Shown here piece by piece: positions 7,454-16,222 of a DNA stretch of 64,000 nucleotides. The position numbers were made by a program, and so were the translations under genes. The stretch covers positions 3,410,001 through 3,474,000 of the forward strand of contig NZ_CP188040.1 in assembly GCF_049943125.1 (NCBI RefSeq), written 5' to 3'. This DNA comes from JAEXZL01 sp049943125. Its GTDB lineage: Bacteria > Bacillota > Clostridia > Clostridiales > Clostridiaceae. The notes under the pieces are model-generated. The model was not told the origin of the DNA. It saw only the letters and a list, made by a program, of their open reading frames with translations, and did no database searches. Each line of letters starts with the position of its first letter. Within the stretch, counting starts at the first letter, position 1.

Positions 7454-9241
7454 ATGGGTGAGGCCTTAGAAGGACTTAAAAGAAATATAATGTGCGGAGA
7501 ATTACGTGAAGAGCATATCGGAAATACTTATACAGTAATGGGATGGGTTCAGCGTAAGAGAAACTTAGGTGGATTGATATTTGTAGATTTGAGAGACAGA
7601 ACTGGAATTTTACAGGTTGTATTTGGTGAGGAAATTGATAATAATGCCTTCATAAAAGCTGATGAGGTAAAATCAGAATACTGTATAGCTGTTACAGGTA
7701 CTCTAGTAAAAAGAGAATCCATCAATGAAAATATGCCTACAGGTTATGTGGAGCTTCAGGGTAAGGAAATAAAAATTCTTTCAGAATCAGAGACTCCTCC
7801 CATATATATAAAAGAAGGGCTAGACGCTGCTGAAAGTATTAGAATTAAGTATAGATATCTTGACCTTAGAAGACCAGATATGCAGAAGACCTTTATTATC
7901 AGACATAAGGCTTCAAAAGCTATAAGGGACTTCCTTGATGAAAAAGGCTTTATGGAAATTGAAACTCCTATGCTAACAAAGAGCACCCCTGAGGGAGCAA
8001 GGGACTATCTAGTTCCCAGCAGAAATTATCCAGGAATGTTTTATGCACTTCCACAATCACCTCAGCTCTTTAAACAGCTTCTTATGGTTTCAGGCTTTGA
8101 TAGATATTTCCAAATAGTTAAATGCTTTAGAGATGAAGATTTAAGAGCAAATCGTCAGCCTGAATTTACTCAGGTAGATATTGAACTATCCTTCGTTGAG
8201 CAGGATGATGTTATAAAGCTTAATGAAGAGCTCATAGCTTATGTTTTTAAGAAGGTGCTGGATGTTGATGTTAAGACACCTTTTAAGAGACTTCCTTATA
8301 AAGAAGCTATGGATAGGTATGGCAGTGATAAGCCTGATACAAGATTTGAAATGGAATTAAAAAATATAAGTGAAGAGGCTTCAGCTTGTGACTTTAAAGT
8401 GTTTTCTGACGCTCTAGCAAATGGCGGCTCCGTTAGAGCTATAACTCTTAAGGGTGGAGCTTCTATGGGAAGAAAAGATATAGATAGGCTAGGAGAATTT
8501 GTTAAGACCTATAAAGCTAAAGGCTTGGCATGGATAGCTTTAAAGGAAGATGGAATAAAATCACCTATCAGCAAATTCCTTTCTGATGAGCAAATAAACA
8601 GTATCATAAGAAAAACAGAAGCAGAAACTGGGGATATAGTATTAATAGTAGCAGACAAGGATGCAGTTGTATTCCAGGCATTAGGTGCTTTAAGATTAGA
8701 GCTAGCTAAAAAGTATAATCTCATTAAGGAAGATAAACAATATAACTTCTTGTGGGTTACTGAATTCCCATTGTTAGAATATGATGAAGAAGAAGGAAGA
8801 TACTTCGCAGCCCATCATCCTTTCACAGCGCCTATGGATGAAGATATAGAGCTTTTAGGTACAGCTCCTGAAAAGGTTAGAGCAAAGGCTTATGACATGG
8901 TATTAAATGGTGAAGAGCTTGGTGGAGGCAGTATTAGAATACATAATAGTGAACTTCAAGAAAAGATGTTCGAAGTTCTTGGCTTTACTAAGGAATCAGC
9001 CTGGGAAAGATTTGGATTCCTTCTTGAGGCCTTTAAGTTCGGTCCACCACCACACGGCGGTTTAGCTTTTGGTTTTGATAGGATGGTTATGTTCTTAGCT
9101 GGAATAGATAACATTAAGGATGTTATAGCCTTCCCTAAAAATCAAAATGCTTTCTGCTATCTAACAGAAGCTCCAAATATCGTTGATGATAAACAGCTTA
9201 AGGAACTAGGCTTGGATATAATAAATGTGAGTAAAAATTAG
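7454..9241 (+). CDS. aspS: Aspartyl-tRNA synthetase
   Basis: Class IIb synthetase charging tRNA-Asp. The 595 residues are laid out as an N-terminal anticodon-binding OB domain (about 1-110, VMGWVQRKRNLGGLIFVDLRD), class II motif 2 FRDEDLRANRQPEFTQVD (about residues 220-237), a bacterial-type GAD insertion (about 300-420) and motif 3 GGLAFGFDRMVMFLAG near the end. The length is that of bacterial enzymes. AAGGAGGAATT precedes the ATG. Bacterial-type AspRS can be discriminating or non-discriminating; this cannot be decided from inspection. A strong terminator follows immediately. Confidence 0.98.
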   Translation: MGEALEGLKRNIMCGELREEHIGNTYTVMGWVQRKRNLGGLIFVDLRDRTGILQVVFGEEIDNNAFIKADEVKSEYCIAVTGTLVKRESINENMPTGYVELQGKEIKILSESETPPIYIKEGLDAAESIRIKYRYLDLRRPDMQKTFIIRHKASKAIRDFLDEKGFMEIETPMLTKSTPEGARDYLVPSRNYPGMFYALPQSPQLFKQLLMVSGFDRYFQIVKCFRDEDLRANRQPEFTQVDIELSFVEQDDVIKLNEELIAYVFKKVLDVDVKTPFKRLPYKEAMDRYGSDKPDTRFEMELKNISEEASACDFKVFSDALANGGSVRAITLKGGASMGRKDIDRLGEFVKTYKAKGLAWIALKEDGIKSPISKFLSDEQINSIIRKTEAETGDIVLIVADKDAVVFQALGALRLELAKKYNLIKEDKQYNFLWVTEFPLLEYDEEEGRYFAAHHPFTAPMDEDIELLGTAPEKVRAKAYDMVLNGEELGGGSIRIHNSELQEKMFEVLGFTKESAWERFGFLLEAFKFGPPPHGGLAFGFDRMVMFLAGIDNIKDVIAFPKNQNAFCYLTEAPNIVDDKQLKELGLDIINVSKN

Positions 9242-9247
9242 TATAAG

Positions 9248-9278
9248 GATACCATCGTATATTCGATGGTATCTTTTG
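9248..9278 (+). terminator. Terminator after aspS
   Basis: GATACCATCG (9248-9257) pairs perfectly with CGATGGTATC (9264-9273) around a 6-base loop, followed by TTTTGTG. Confidence 0.85.
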
Positions 9279-9301
9279 TGTTATTATCTTTTATGTAATG
9301 T

Positions 9302-9330
9302 TTGAAATTTTTATTAATCCATGGTATTAT
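9302..9330 (+). promoter_or_regulatory. Sigma-A promoter of the CsoR-family regulator
   Basis: TTGAAA (9302-9307), a 17-base spacer and TATTAT (9325-9330) with an upstream TG, giving an extended -10. Predicted start near 9337. Confidence 0.65.
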
Positions 9331-9338
9331 ACAGTTAC

Positions 9339-9349
9339 ATACGGGGTAT
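9339..9349 (+). promoter_or_regulatory. Candidate operator for the CsoR-family regulator
   Basis: ATACGGGGTAT: an inverted repeat ATAC/GTAT flanking a G tract, like the G-tract operators of CsoR/RcnR-type repressors. It lies just after the predicted transcription start and 18 bases before the gene's ATG, so it would suit autorepression. Inferred from pattern only. Confidence 0.45.
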
Positions 9350-9367
9350 AGGTATAAGGAGGTTTCT

Positions 9368-9658
9368 ATGGACAAGGATATAGAAAAAACGGATATTAAC
9401 GAAGAGCTTCAAAAAAATCTATTAACACGATTAAGAAGAGTAGAAGGTCAGGTTAAGGGAATATATAAAATGGTAGATAGTCAGGTATGCTGCAAGGATG
9501 TTCTTGTGCAGATAGCTGCAGTTAGGGCTGCGATAAATAAGGTAGGTGGCCTTTTAATAGAGAACTATGCGAGAAATTGTATGGGTGTTGAGCATGGTAG
9601 TGAACAGGAAGAAGGATTGGAACAGCTGATAGACACACTAAATTCTTTTATAAAATAA
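9368..9658 (+). CDS. CsoR/CstR/RcnR-family (DUF156) transcriptional repressor
   Basis: An all-alpha, 96-residue DNA-binding protein: RLRRVEGQVKGIYKMV is the family signature. In copper-sensing CsoR the ligands are Cys, His and Cys with the His four residues before the second Cys. Here C42 and C71 keep the 29-residue spacing, but the His position is Y67, and an extra Cys (C41) adjoins C42. Copper sensing of the classical kind is therefore doubtful; a thiol/persulfide or other sensor is possible. ATG 9368 has AAGGAGG 5-6 bases upstream. It is monocistronic, with a candidate autoregulatory site, and no copper or sulfur gene beside it. Confidence 0.85.
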   Translation: MDKDIEKTDINEELQKNLLTRLRRVEGQVKGIYKMVDSQVCCKDVLVQIAAVRAAINKVGGLLIENYARNCMGVEHGSEQEEGLEQLIDTLNSFIK

Positions 9659-9685
9659 AGCACTTCATTCAGAAGTGCTTTTTTC
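9658..9685. terminator. Bidirectional terminator between convergent genes
   Basis: AAGCACTTC (9658-9666) and GAAGTGCTT (9672-9680) form a perfect 9-bp stem with T tracts on both strands. It overlaps the last base of the repressor's stop codon and, on the other strand, the last codons of the threonine exporter subunit. Confidence 0.85.
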
Positions 9686-10123
9686 AATATTTATGTTTAT
9701 ATTTTGCTTTTTGTTATTTAATATCTTCATTATTGAAGAAACTACAAGTATGCCCATAACCAGTGAGCCTGCATTTGATATGGTTTCTATCCCAGTTTCT
9801 ATGGCCATGGTCAAATTGTCCTGTAGTATATAGAGCATTGTATAATACATACCTCCTCCAGGTACCAATGGGATGAGAGCGCAGATAACGAATATTGTAA
9901 TTGGTGACTTGAGAATCCTAGCCATTATCTCAGAATAAATACTGAAGCCTAGAGCAGCAAGGGTTAAGGAATACATTGGTGGAAGTGTTTTAAGAGATAA
10001 GGAATAAATAAACCAACCTAGGGATCCTCCTAAAGCGGCGAAATAAAGCTTTTTGCCACGTATGTTGAATATAATTCCGAATCCTAAAGATGCAAAAAAA
10101 GCATATATACAGCTTGTAAACAT
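9665..10123 (-). CDS. Threonine/serine exporter, ThrE_2-type subunit (DUF3815)
   Basis: A 152-residue membrane protein with about five predicted helices, corresponding to the C-terminal half of Corynebacterium ThrE. With the upstream gene it makes a two-part threonine/serine exporter. I chose the ATG at 10123 because GGAGGTG lies 9 bases upstream and because the upstream gene's stop overlaps it as TAATG, a translational coupling arrangement; an in-frame ATG 30 bases further upstream has no ribosome binding site. The GGSLGWFIYSL and PGGGMYY segments are typical of the family. Its stop lies within the bidirectional terminator. Confidence 0.88.
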   Translation of the reverse strand: MFTSCIYAFFASLGFGIIFNIRGKKLYFAALGGSLGWFIYSLSLKTLPPMYSLTLAALGFSIYSEIMARILKSPITIFVICALIPLVPGGGMYYTMLYILQDNLTMAIETGIETISNAGSLVMGILVVSSIMKILNNKKQNININIEKSTSE

Positions 10124-10893
10124 TAAAAAACACCTCCAAATATATTCTGCCAAAGAGATATAACCACACCACTGCCAATGGCAATAGCTATAGCTACCAA
10201 TACTGCCTCCACACCTCTAGAGACTCCTGATAATAAATCTCCAGCAATTGTATCTCTAATGGCGTTAGTAATTGCTATACCTGGAACTAAAAGCATTATT
10301 GATCCAATAATTATAGTATCAACATCCTGTCCTATACCCATAGCCACGGAGGATAGTGCCATTATAGATGTGATAGCTCCACCAATTATATTTATAAAAA
10401 ATGGATTGATTTTATAATCTGAGATTAGGGAGGTAATATATTTAATAACTACTCCAATAATAAAAGCTACAATTGCATCACTAAATCCACCATTAAACAA
10501 TAAGGTAAAGGCACTGGCTGCAATACCTGAATAAAATAAGGTGGTTATGGAATTGTATCTTAAATTTGAGTTGATTTCTTGAAGCTTTATCTGAAAATCC
10601 TCTGGAGATAGCTTTCTTTCAGCTATGTCTCTAGAAAGCTCATTCACTTTATATATCTTTTCTAAATCCACGGATCTTTTCTTAATCCTTCTTATAACGG
10701 AAATATTTTTACCGCTGGAAGTAAAGGTGGATACCATTATTCCAGTTGGTGTTACAAAGCTTTCAACAAATTCTACCTCGTAGGAATAGCATATCTTGTT
10801 AATAGTTTCCTCAACTCTATAGGTTTCTCCGCCGTTTTCTAATATTATTTTTCCTGCTTCTGCAGCTAACTTTACTATAGAACTTTCCTGCAT
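10123..10893 (-). CDS. Threonine/serine exporter family protein, ThrE N-terminal type (DUF1212)
   Basis: A 256-residue protein: a soluble N-terminal part (about residues 1-115, with GGETYRVEETI and SFVTPTGI, the DUF1212 signature) followed by about five membrane helices. It is the first half of a split ThrE-type exporter; the second half follows with a one-base overlap. AAGGAGA precedes the ATG, and a good sigma-A promoter lies upstream on the - strand. It is divergent from glyA, which interconverts serine and glycine and can cleave threonine in some bacteria; a shared amino-acid role is possible but is only inference. Confidence 0.9.
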   Translation of the reverse strand: MQESSIVKLAAEAGKIILENGGETYRVEETINKICYSYEVEFVESFVTPTGIMVSTFTSSGKNISVIRRIKKRSVDLEKIYKVNELSRDIAERKLSPEDFQIKLQEINSNLRYNSITTLFYSGIAASAFTLLFNGGFSDAIVAFIIGVVIKYITSLISDYKINPFFINIIGGAITSIMALSSVAMGIGQDVDTIIIGSIMLLVPGIAITNAIRDTIAGDLLSGVSRGVEAVLVAIAIAIGSGVVISLWQNIFGGVF

Positions 10894-10924
10894 AATATTT
10901 TCTCCTTATTTATTTGTCTGATGT

Positions 10925-10953
10925 ATTATAGCAACATTTTTTAAAATACTCAA
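10925..10953 (-). promoter_or_regulatory. Sigma-A promoter for the threonine exporter genes
   Basis: On the - strand TTGAGT (10953-10948), a 17-base spacer and TATAAT (10930-10925) with TG one base upstream of the -10. Start predicted near 10918. Confidence 0.7.
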
Positions 10954-10997
10954 TATTATTATTGTATGCATTTCTTCCTTGGATTGTTATATTATTA

Positions 10998-11026
10998 TTG
11001 AATTAGCTGGAAATAAAATTTATAAT
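10998..11026 (+). promoter_or_regulatory. Sigma-A promoter for glyA
   Basis: TTGAAT (10998-11003), a 17-base spacer and TATAAT (11021-11026). It is divergent from the exporter promoter about 45 bases away. Confidence 0.7.
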
Positions 11027-11058
11027 GTTATTACAAATATAACTGATGAGGTGTGAAA

Positions 11059-12294
11059 ATGAACTTTGATAACTTGAAGGATACGGATTTAGAAATCTTA
11101 GATTTAATTCAGGAGGAAGAGAACAGACAAAAGCATAATATAGAGCTTATAGCTTCTGAAAATTTCGCTTCAATGGCAGTGATGGAGGCTATGGGGTCAC
11201 CACTTAATAATAAATATGCTGAGGGTTATCCTAATAAGAGATACTACGGTGGGTGTGAAGTAGTAGATAAAGTAGAAGATTTAGCAAAGAAAAGATTAAA
11301 AGAGCTTTTTGAAGCAGAGCATGTAAATGTACAACCACACTCTGGATCTCAGGCTAATATGGCAGTTTATTTTGCTGTTTTAAACCCTGGTGATACCATA
11401 TTAGGTATGAATTTGAGTCATGGTGGACATCTAACTCATGGTAGCCCTGTGAATTTTTCTGGTAAGCTATTTAATATTGTATCCTATGAGGTTTCTAAGG
11501 AAACTGGAATGATAGATTATGAAGAGGTTAGAAAAATTGCCCTAGAAAAAAAACCTAAGCTAATCGTAGCTGGTGCTAGTGCTTATCCTAGGACTATTGA
11601 CTTTAAAAGGTTTAGAGAAATAGCAGATGAGATAGGCGCTTATCTTATGGTGGACATGGCTCACATCGCTGGCTTAGTTGCAGCAAAGCTACATCCTTCA
11701 CCAATTCCTTATGCAGATTTCGTAACAACCACAACTCATAAAACTCTTAGAGGACCAAGAGGCGGAGCTATCTTATGCAAAGAAAAGTATGCTAAAGATA
11801 TAGATAAAAGTATTTTCCCAGGAATGCAGGGAGGACCTTTAATGCATATTATTGCAGCAAAAGCCGTATGCTTTAAGGAGGCAATGGAAGATAGCTTTAA
11901 GGAATATAGCAAACAGGTAGTAAGGAATGCAGCTGTTTTAGCAGAAGAGCTTAAGAAGTTTGAATTTAATCTAGTAAGTGGAGGAACCGATAATCATTTG
12001 ATTTTGGTAGATTTAACTAATAAGAAAATTACTGGTAAAGATATGGAAAAGCTTCTAGATAGTGTTGGGATAACTGTGAATAAGAATACAGTACCCTTTG
12101 AAACTCTTAGTCCCTTCGTTACCAGCGGAATAAGAATTGGAACTCCAGCTGTAACTACGAGAGGCTTTAAGGAAGAGGAAATGAAAGAAATAGCCTATAT
12201 AATTAACCTGATAACAGAAAAGCCTGAAGATGGAATTAACGAAGCTAAGGATAGAGTTAAAGCTCTTTGCGATAAATATCCTCTTTATAAATAA
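11059..12294 (+). CDS. glyA: Serine hydroxymethyltransferase
   Basis: PLP enzyme converting serine and tetrahydrofolate to glycine and 5,10-methylene-tetrahydrofolate, the main one-carbon source. The 411 residues carry the PLP lysine in TTTHKTLRGPRGG (K228), the N-terminal IASENF and the SGSQANMAVYFA cofactor region. ATG 11059 is 7 bases after GAGG; GTG 11053 overlaps that site and is rejected. The gene is monocistronic with its own promoter and terminator. Confidence 0.98.
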   Translation: MNFDNLKDTDLEILDLIQEEENRQKHNIELIASENFASMAVMEAMGSPLNNKYAEGYPNKRYYGGCEVVDKVEDLAKKRLKELFEAEHVNVQPHSGSQANMAVYFAVLNPGDTILGMNLSHGGHLTHGSPVNFSGKLFNIVSYEVSKETGMIDYEEVRKIALEKKPKLIVAGASAYPRTIDFKRFREIADEIGAYLMVDMAHIAGLVAAKLHPSPIPYADFVTTTTHKTLRGPRGGAILCKEKYAKDIDKSIFPGMQGGPLMHIIAAKAVCFKEAMEDSFKEYSKQVVRNAAVLAEELKKFEFNLVSGGTDNHLILVDLTNKKITGKDMEKLLDSVGITVNKNTVPFETLSPFVTSGIRIGTPAVTTRGFKEEEMKEIAYIINLITEKPEDGINEAKDRVKALCDKYPLYK

Positions 12295-12364
12295 TTGGTG
12301 TTATGAACATTAATTTATAGCTGTAAAATTAAATTTTATTTTAAGTATTTAAAAGGAATGTTTT

Positions 12365-12394
12365 ACTGCTCGGATTTAATCTGGGCAGTTTTTT
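12365..12394 (+). terminator. Terminator after glyA
   Basis: An 11-bp stem (ACTGCTCGGAT with ATCTGGGCAGT, two G-U pairs) and a 3-base loop, ending in six Ts. Confidence 0.8.
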
Positions 12395-12520
12395 AGATAT
12401 GAGATAAGTTCATAAATATTTAAAAATAAAAGTAAATTTTTATTGTACTTTGTATCTGAAATTAAATTATTCTAGATTGTATGTTATAATATTGTTAATA
12501 TAGTAATAGGAGGAATCGGA

Positions 12521-13024
12521 ATGGTATTGGATTTTATACGTTGTATGGACAAGGGTATAAAGTATATATCGAAGCAAGGAGGATTTTTAACCACTAAGAG
12601 CGGAGAAGATATTAATACTTCAACGATATCTTGGGCTACCATGGGATATTTGTGGGGCAAGCCGGTGGTTACAATAATGATCAGAAAATCAAGATATATA
12701 TATAATATTTTAGAAAAGGGTGATAGCTTTACAATTAGTGTTCCTACTAATAGTGAATTAAAGAAAGCTTTAAATTTCTTTGGCTCAAAATCAGGTAGGG
12801 ATGTTGACAAATATAAGGCATCGGGTCTTGAGTTAAAGGAAGCGAGAGAAGTAGATGTACCTATAATAGATAATTGTGGAGTATATTTCGAATGTAAAAT
12901 ATTATATAAGCATGAAATAAGACCAGATCAGATTAAGGATGATTCTAAGGAATCCTGGTATTATGATGAGGATAATCATGTTGCTTTCTATGCAGAGGTA
13001 AAGGATTGCTATTTTAATAATTAA
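12521..13024 (+). CDS. Flavin reductase-like FMN-binding split-barrel protein
   Basis: A 167-residue protein of the flavin reductase-like group. Features are the N-terminal ...GGFLTTK...INTSTISWATMGYLWGKPV segment that in this fold contacts FMN phosphate, FTISVPTNSELKKALNFFGSKSGRDVDKY, and a C-terminal strand-rich part. Members in Clostridia act as flavin-binding oxidoreductases of unknown partner; the exact reaction cannot be told here. AGGAGG at 12508-12513 sits 7 bases before the ATG. It is monocistronic between terminators; TATAAT at 12485-12490 may be its -10, but no convincing -35 is seen. Confidence 0.8.
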   Translation: MVLDFIRCMDKGIKYISKQGGFLTTKSGEDINTSTISWATMGYLWGKPVVTIMIRKSRYIYNILEKGDSFTISVPTNSELKKALNFFGSKSGRDVDKYKASGLELKEAREVDVPIIDNCGVYFECKILYKHEIRPDQIKDDSKESWYYDEDNHVAFYAEVKDCYFNN

Positions 13025-13094
13025 TACAAAACCTAATGATTATATATATGGATAAATAGCTATATAATAATTACTGCAATTATATCAAAGGTTA

Positions 13095-13127
13095 AAAAAT
13101 GACTCTCTTTATAGGGAGTCATTTTTA
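13095..13127 (+). terminator. Terminator after the flavin reductase-like gene
   Basis: AAAAATGACTC pairs with GAGTCATTTTT, flanking TCTTTATAGG, with the T tract formed by the 3' arm. Confidence 0.8.
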
Positions 13128-13153
13128 ATTAAGTTTTTAATTATGTAGTTATA

Positions 13154-13183
13154 TTGTTACAAGTGAATTAATTATGTTAGAAT
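13154..13183 (+). promoter_or_regulatory. Promoter candidate for rarA
   Basis: TTGTTA (13154-13159), an 18-base spacer and TAGAAT (13178-13183), about 25 bases before the rarA ATG. Confidence 0.45.
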
Positions 13184-13208
13184 GTGAGTGATACGAGAGG
13201 TGAAGAAT

Positions 13209-14474
13209 ATGGAAAGACCATTAGCAGATAGGATAAGGCCTAAAGAGATTAAAGATATAATTGGGCAAGAGCATATCCTTGGGGAAGGGAAAATACTAAA
13301 TAGAATTATTTCGTCAGGTTTTACTCCTAACATGATCTTTTATGGTCCCTCGGGAGTTGGAAAAACTACTTTAGCTTATATTATTGCGGAGATGACTAAT
13401 AAGCGGTTTCATAAGCTAAATGCCACTACAGATAGTACAAAGGATATAAAAGAAGTAATAAATGAAATAAATACCTTTATGGGATATAAGGGTATATTGT
13501 TATATATTGATGAAATTCATCATTTTCCTAAACGAACTCAGCAAATTTTGCTTGAGTTTATGGAAAATGGACAGATAACCTTAATAGGGAGCACTACAGA
13601 AAATCCATATTTTTATGTTTTTAAAGCTATATTAAGCAGAGCTACTGTAATTGAGTTCAAGCCACTAGAGAATAGAGATATATTATTAGGCTTAGAAAGA
13701 GCTATTGATATATTAAGAGGAGAATATACTCATAAGACGATAGATTTTGAAAGAGAAGCATTAGAGATTATCAGTAATGGCTCACAGGGAGATTTAAGAA
13801 GGGCCATAAATGTATTAGAGCTTATGATTAAAACTTCATCAAAAAATGAAGTTACCATAAATAAAGAGCTTGCTTCTCAATTAACTCAAAATAATTTCAC
13901 CTATGATAGAGATGGTGATAAGCACTATGATATTATAAGTGCCTTTCAGAAATCTATCAGAGGAAGTGATCCTGATGCTGCTCTTTTGTATTTAGCCATG
14001 CTCGTCAAAGCAGGAGACTTATCTACGATTATTAGAAGGTTGCTTGTGATAGCAGCGGAGGATATAGGTCTAGCATATCCACAGGGGATCGCTATTGTTA
14101 AGGCATGTACCGACGCTGCTCTGCAGTTAGGCTTTCCGGAGGCTCAAATACCCCTTGCTGAGGCAGTTATACTACTAGCAACGGCCCCAAAATCCAATAG
14201 TGCTGTTATGGGGATTGGTAGTGCCCTAGATGCTTTAAATAATTATAATATTGGCGATATACCAATCCATCTTAGAGATGGCCATTATAAAGGTGCTAAG
14301 GACCTTGGAAGAATGGAGGGGTATAAATATCCTCATGATTATCCTCATCATTATGTAAAACAGCAGTATATGCCAAATAGCTTATCAAATAAAAAGTTTT
14401 ATATACCAGGTAACAACAAATATGAAGACAGTATCGAAAAGTACTGGTTAGAAATAAAAAATAAAAGTAAATGA
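13209..14474 (+). CDS. rarA: Replication-associated recombination ATPase RarA (MgsA)
   Basis: AAA+ ATPase of the clamp-loader/RuvB clan acting at stalled replication forks. Of 421 residues, the N-terminal AAA+ core has Walker A GPSGVGKTT (about 45-53), Walker B LLYIDEIHHF (about 99-108), sensor 1 GSTTEN and arginine finger SRATVIEF; the C-terminal half carries AAEDIGLAYPQ, the MgsA/RarA tetramerisation region, and GYKYPHDYP near the end. ATG 13209 follows GAGAGGTGA; an upstream in-frame GTG at 13188 precedes that site and is rejected. Confidence 0.95.
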   Translation: MERPLADRIRPKEIKDIIGQEHILGEGKILNRIISSGFTPNMIFYGPSGVGKTTLAYIIAEMTNKRFHKLNATTDSTKDIKEVINEINTFMGYKGILLYIDEIHHFPKRTQQILLEFMENGQITLIGSTTENPYFYVFKAILSRATVIEFKPLENRDILLGLERAIDILRGEYTHKTIDFEREALEIISNGSQGDLRRAINVLELMIKTSSKNEVTINKELASQLTQNNFTYDRDGDKHYDIISAFQKSIRGSDPDAALLYLAMLVKAGDLSTIIRRLLVIAAEDIGLAYPQGIAIVKACTDAALQLGFPEAQIPLAEAVILLATAPKSNSAVMGIGSALDALNNYNIGDIPIHLRDGHYKGAKDLGRMEGYKYPHDYPHHYVKQQYMPNSLSNKKFYIPGNNKYEDSIEKYWLEIKNKSK

Positions 14475-14504
14475 TATTTTTTTCACGTTAGGTTAAAATC
14501 ATTG

Positions 14505-14533
14505 TTGACTTTAATACTAGGATTTGATATTAT
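14505..14533 (+). promoter_or_regulatory. Sigma-A promoter of the isc operon
   Basis: TTGACT (14505-14510), 17 bases, TATTAT (14528-14533). IscR-type proteins often repress their own promoter; a specific operator could not be defined by eye. Confidence 0.7.
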
Positions 14534-14580
14534 GATTTTGTTAATCTGTAGTAATTTACTCAGAATTAAGGAGTGATGTT

Positions 14581-15042
14581 GTGAAGCTATCAACTAAAGG
14601 TAGATATGGAGTTAAGGCTATGGTTGACTTAGCTATTCATTGTACTGAAGGACCAGTTTCAATAAAGAGCATATCTCAAAGACAGGGTATATCTGAATAT
14701 TATTTAGAACAGCTATTCGCTCCTCTTCGTAAAGCGAAGCTTATTGTGAGTATTCGTGGTGCTCAAGGGGGATATGTGCTTAATAAGGAACCTAAGAATA
14801 TTACTGTAGCAGATATAATGTATGTGCTGGAAGGACCTATAGAGATATCAGATTGTGTAGATGGTGTTTCCTGCAGTAACGTTGATTGCTGTGCTACAAG
14901 GATTTTATGGCAAAAAATTAAAGATAGTATTGATTCTGTTATGGAATCAGTCAGCCTTCAAGATTTGTTAGATGATTATGTTAGACTAAACACTGAAAGA
15001 TTGACCTTGAATCTTGTTAATAGGAGTGAAATAAATGAATAA
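14581..15042 (+). CDS. iscR: Rrf2-family Fe-S cluster-responsive regulator, IscR-like
   Basis: Winged-helix repressor of 153 residues. MKLSTKGRYGVKAM is the family start, with the recognition helix near ISEYYLEQLFAPLRKAKL. The cluster cysteines C92, C98 and C104 are at the same numbers and spacing as in E. coli IscR, with an extra C103; the position of its fourth ligand, His107, is Arg here, so cluster ligation may differ. GTG start 14581 follows AAGGAGTG. It overlaps iscS by 8 bases and leads an iscR-iscS-iscU operon, so feedback control by cluster status is the natural inference. CymR, the related cysteine regulator, is the main alternative; the cysteines argue against it. Confidence 0.9.
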   Translation: MKLSTKGRYGVKAMVDLAIHCTEGPVSIKSISQRQGISEYYLEQLFAPLRKAKLIVSIRGAQGGYVLNKEPKNITVADIMYVLEGPIEISDCVDGVSCSNVDCCATRILWQKIKDSIDSVMESVSLQDLLDDYVRLNTERLTLNLVNRSEINE

Positions 15043-16222
15043 AACAGTTTATATGGATTATGCAGCAACAACCTATGTTAAGGAAGAGGTATTAAATGAA
15101 ATGCTTCCTTATTTCACTGAAAAGTATGGAAATCCATCATCCTTTTATGGATTATCAAGAGAAACAAAGAGAGCTATTGACCTAAGCAGAGAAAGAGTCG
15201 CTAAAGCCATAGGCGCAGAGGATAGGGAAATATTCTTTACAGGAGGGGGTTCTGAAGCAGATAACTGGGCTATTAAAGGAATTGCCTTCGCTCATAGAAA
15301 TAAAGGAAATCATATTATAACTACAAAAATTGAGCATCATGCAGTGCTTCATGCCTGCGAATATCTAGAGAGGAATGGTTTTGAAGTAACCTACCTAGAT
15401 GTTGATGCTGATGGCTTTGTAAACATAGAAGAATTAAAAGCAGCTATAACTGATAAAACAATACTGGTATCAATAATGTTTGCAAACAATGAAATAGGAA
15501 CAATACAGCCTATAAAAGAAATAGGTAACCTTTGCAGGGAAAAGAAAATATATTTCCATACCGATGCCGTTCAAGCTATTGGAAATATAGAAATAGATGT
15601 GAAGGAATTAAAGATAGATTTATTGTCTTTATCCGCTCATAAATTTTATGGCCCTAAAGGAATTGGAGCTTTATATATAAGAAAAGGAATAAGAATAGAC
15701 AATCTTATTCATGGTGGAGGACAAGAAAGAGGAAAAAGAGCTGGAACAGAAAATATTCCTGGTGTTGTTGGTCTCGGCAAGGCCATTGAACTAGCAACTA
15801 GTAACATAGAAGAAAAGAATAAGAAGCTTATAAAATTAAGAGATAGATTGGTTGAAGGACTATTAAAGATACCTTATAGTCATTTGAATGGACCAAAGTC
15901 AGGAGAAAATAGGCTTCCTGGTAATGCTAATATATGTTTTAGATTTATTGAAGGAGAGGCAATATTATTATCCTTAGATTTTGAAGGCGTATGTGCTTCC
16001 AGTGGAAGTGCATGTACATCTGGTTCCTTAGACCCATCCCATGTTCTTCTGGCAATAGGCTTACCTCATGAGATAGCTCATGGTTCCTTAAGGTTAACCT
16101 TAGGAGATGGAAGTACTGAGGAAGATGTAGATTATGTAATAGAGGTGTTACCTCCAATTATTCAGAGACTTAGAGACATGTCACCATTATGGGAAGATTT
16201 TATAAAAGGAGAGAACAAATAA
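15035..16222 (+). CDS. iscS: Cysteine desulfurase, IscS/NifS type
   Basis: PLP enzyme that takes sulfur from cysteine as an enzyme-bound persulfide and delivers it for Fe-S clusters and thiolated tRNA. The 395 residues start with YMDYAATTYV, hold the PLP lysine K203 in SLSAHKFYGPKG and the persulfide cysteine C327 in SSGSACTSG. The active-site loop and length are those of group I enzymes. The ATG overlaps iscR and the stop overlaps the iscU start as TAATG, so the three are translationally coupled. Confidence 0.97.
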   Translation: MNKTVYMDYAATTYVKEEVLNEMLPYFTEKYGNPSSFYGLSRETKRAIDLSRERVAKAIGAEDREIFFTGGGSEADNWAIKGIAFAHRNKGNHIITTKIEHHAVLHACEYLERNGFEVTYLDVDADGFVNIEELKAAITDKTILVSIMFANNEIGTIQPIKEIGNLCREKKIYFHTDAVQAIGNIEIDVKELKIDLLSLSAHKFYGPKGIGALYIRKGIRIDNLIHGGGQERGKRAGTENIPGVVGLGKAIELATSNIEEKNKKLIKLRDRLVEGLLKIPYSHLNGPKSGENRLPGNANICFRFIEGEAILLSLDFEGVCASSGSACTSGSLDPSHVLLAIGLPHEIAHGSLRLTLGDGSTEEDVDYVIEVLPPIIQRLRDMSPLWEDFIKGENK

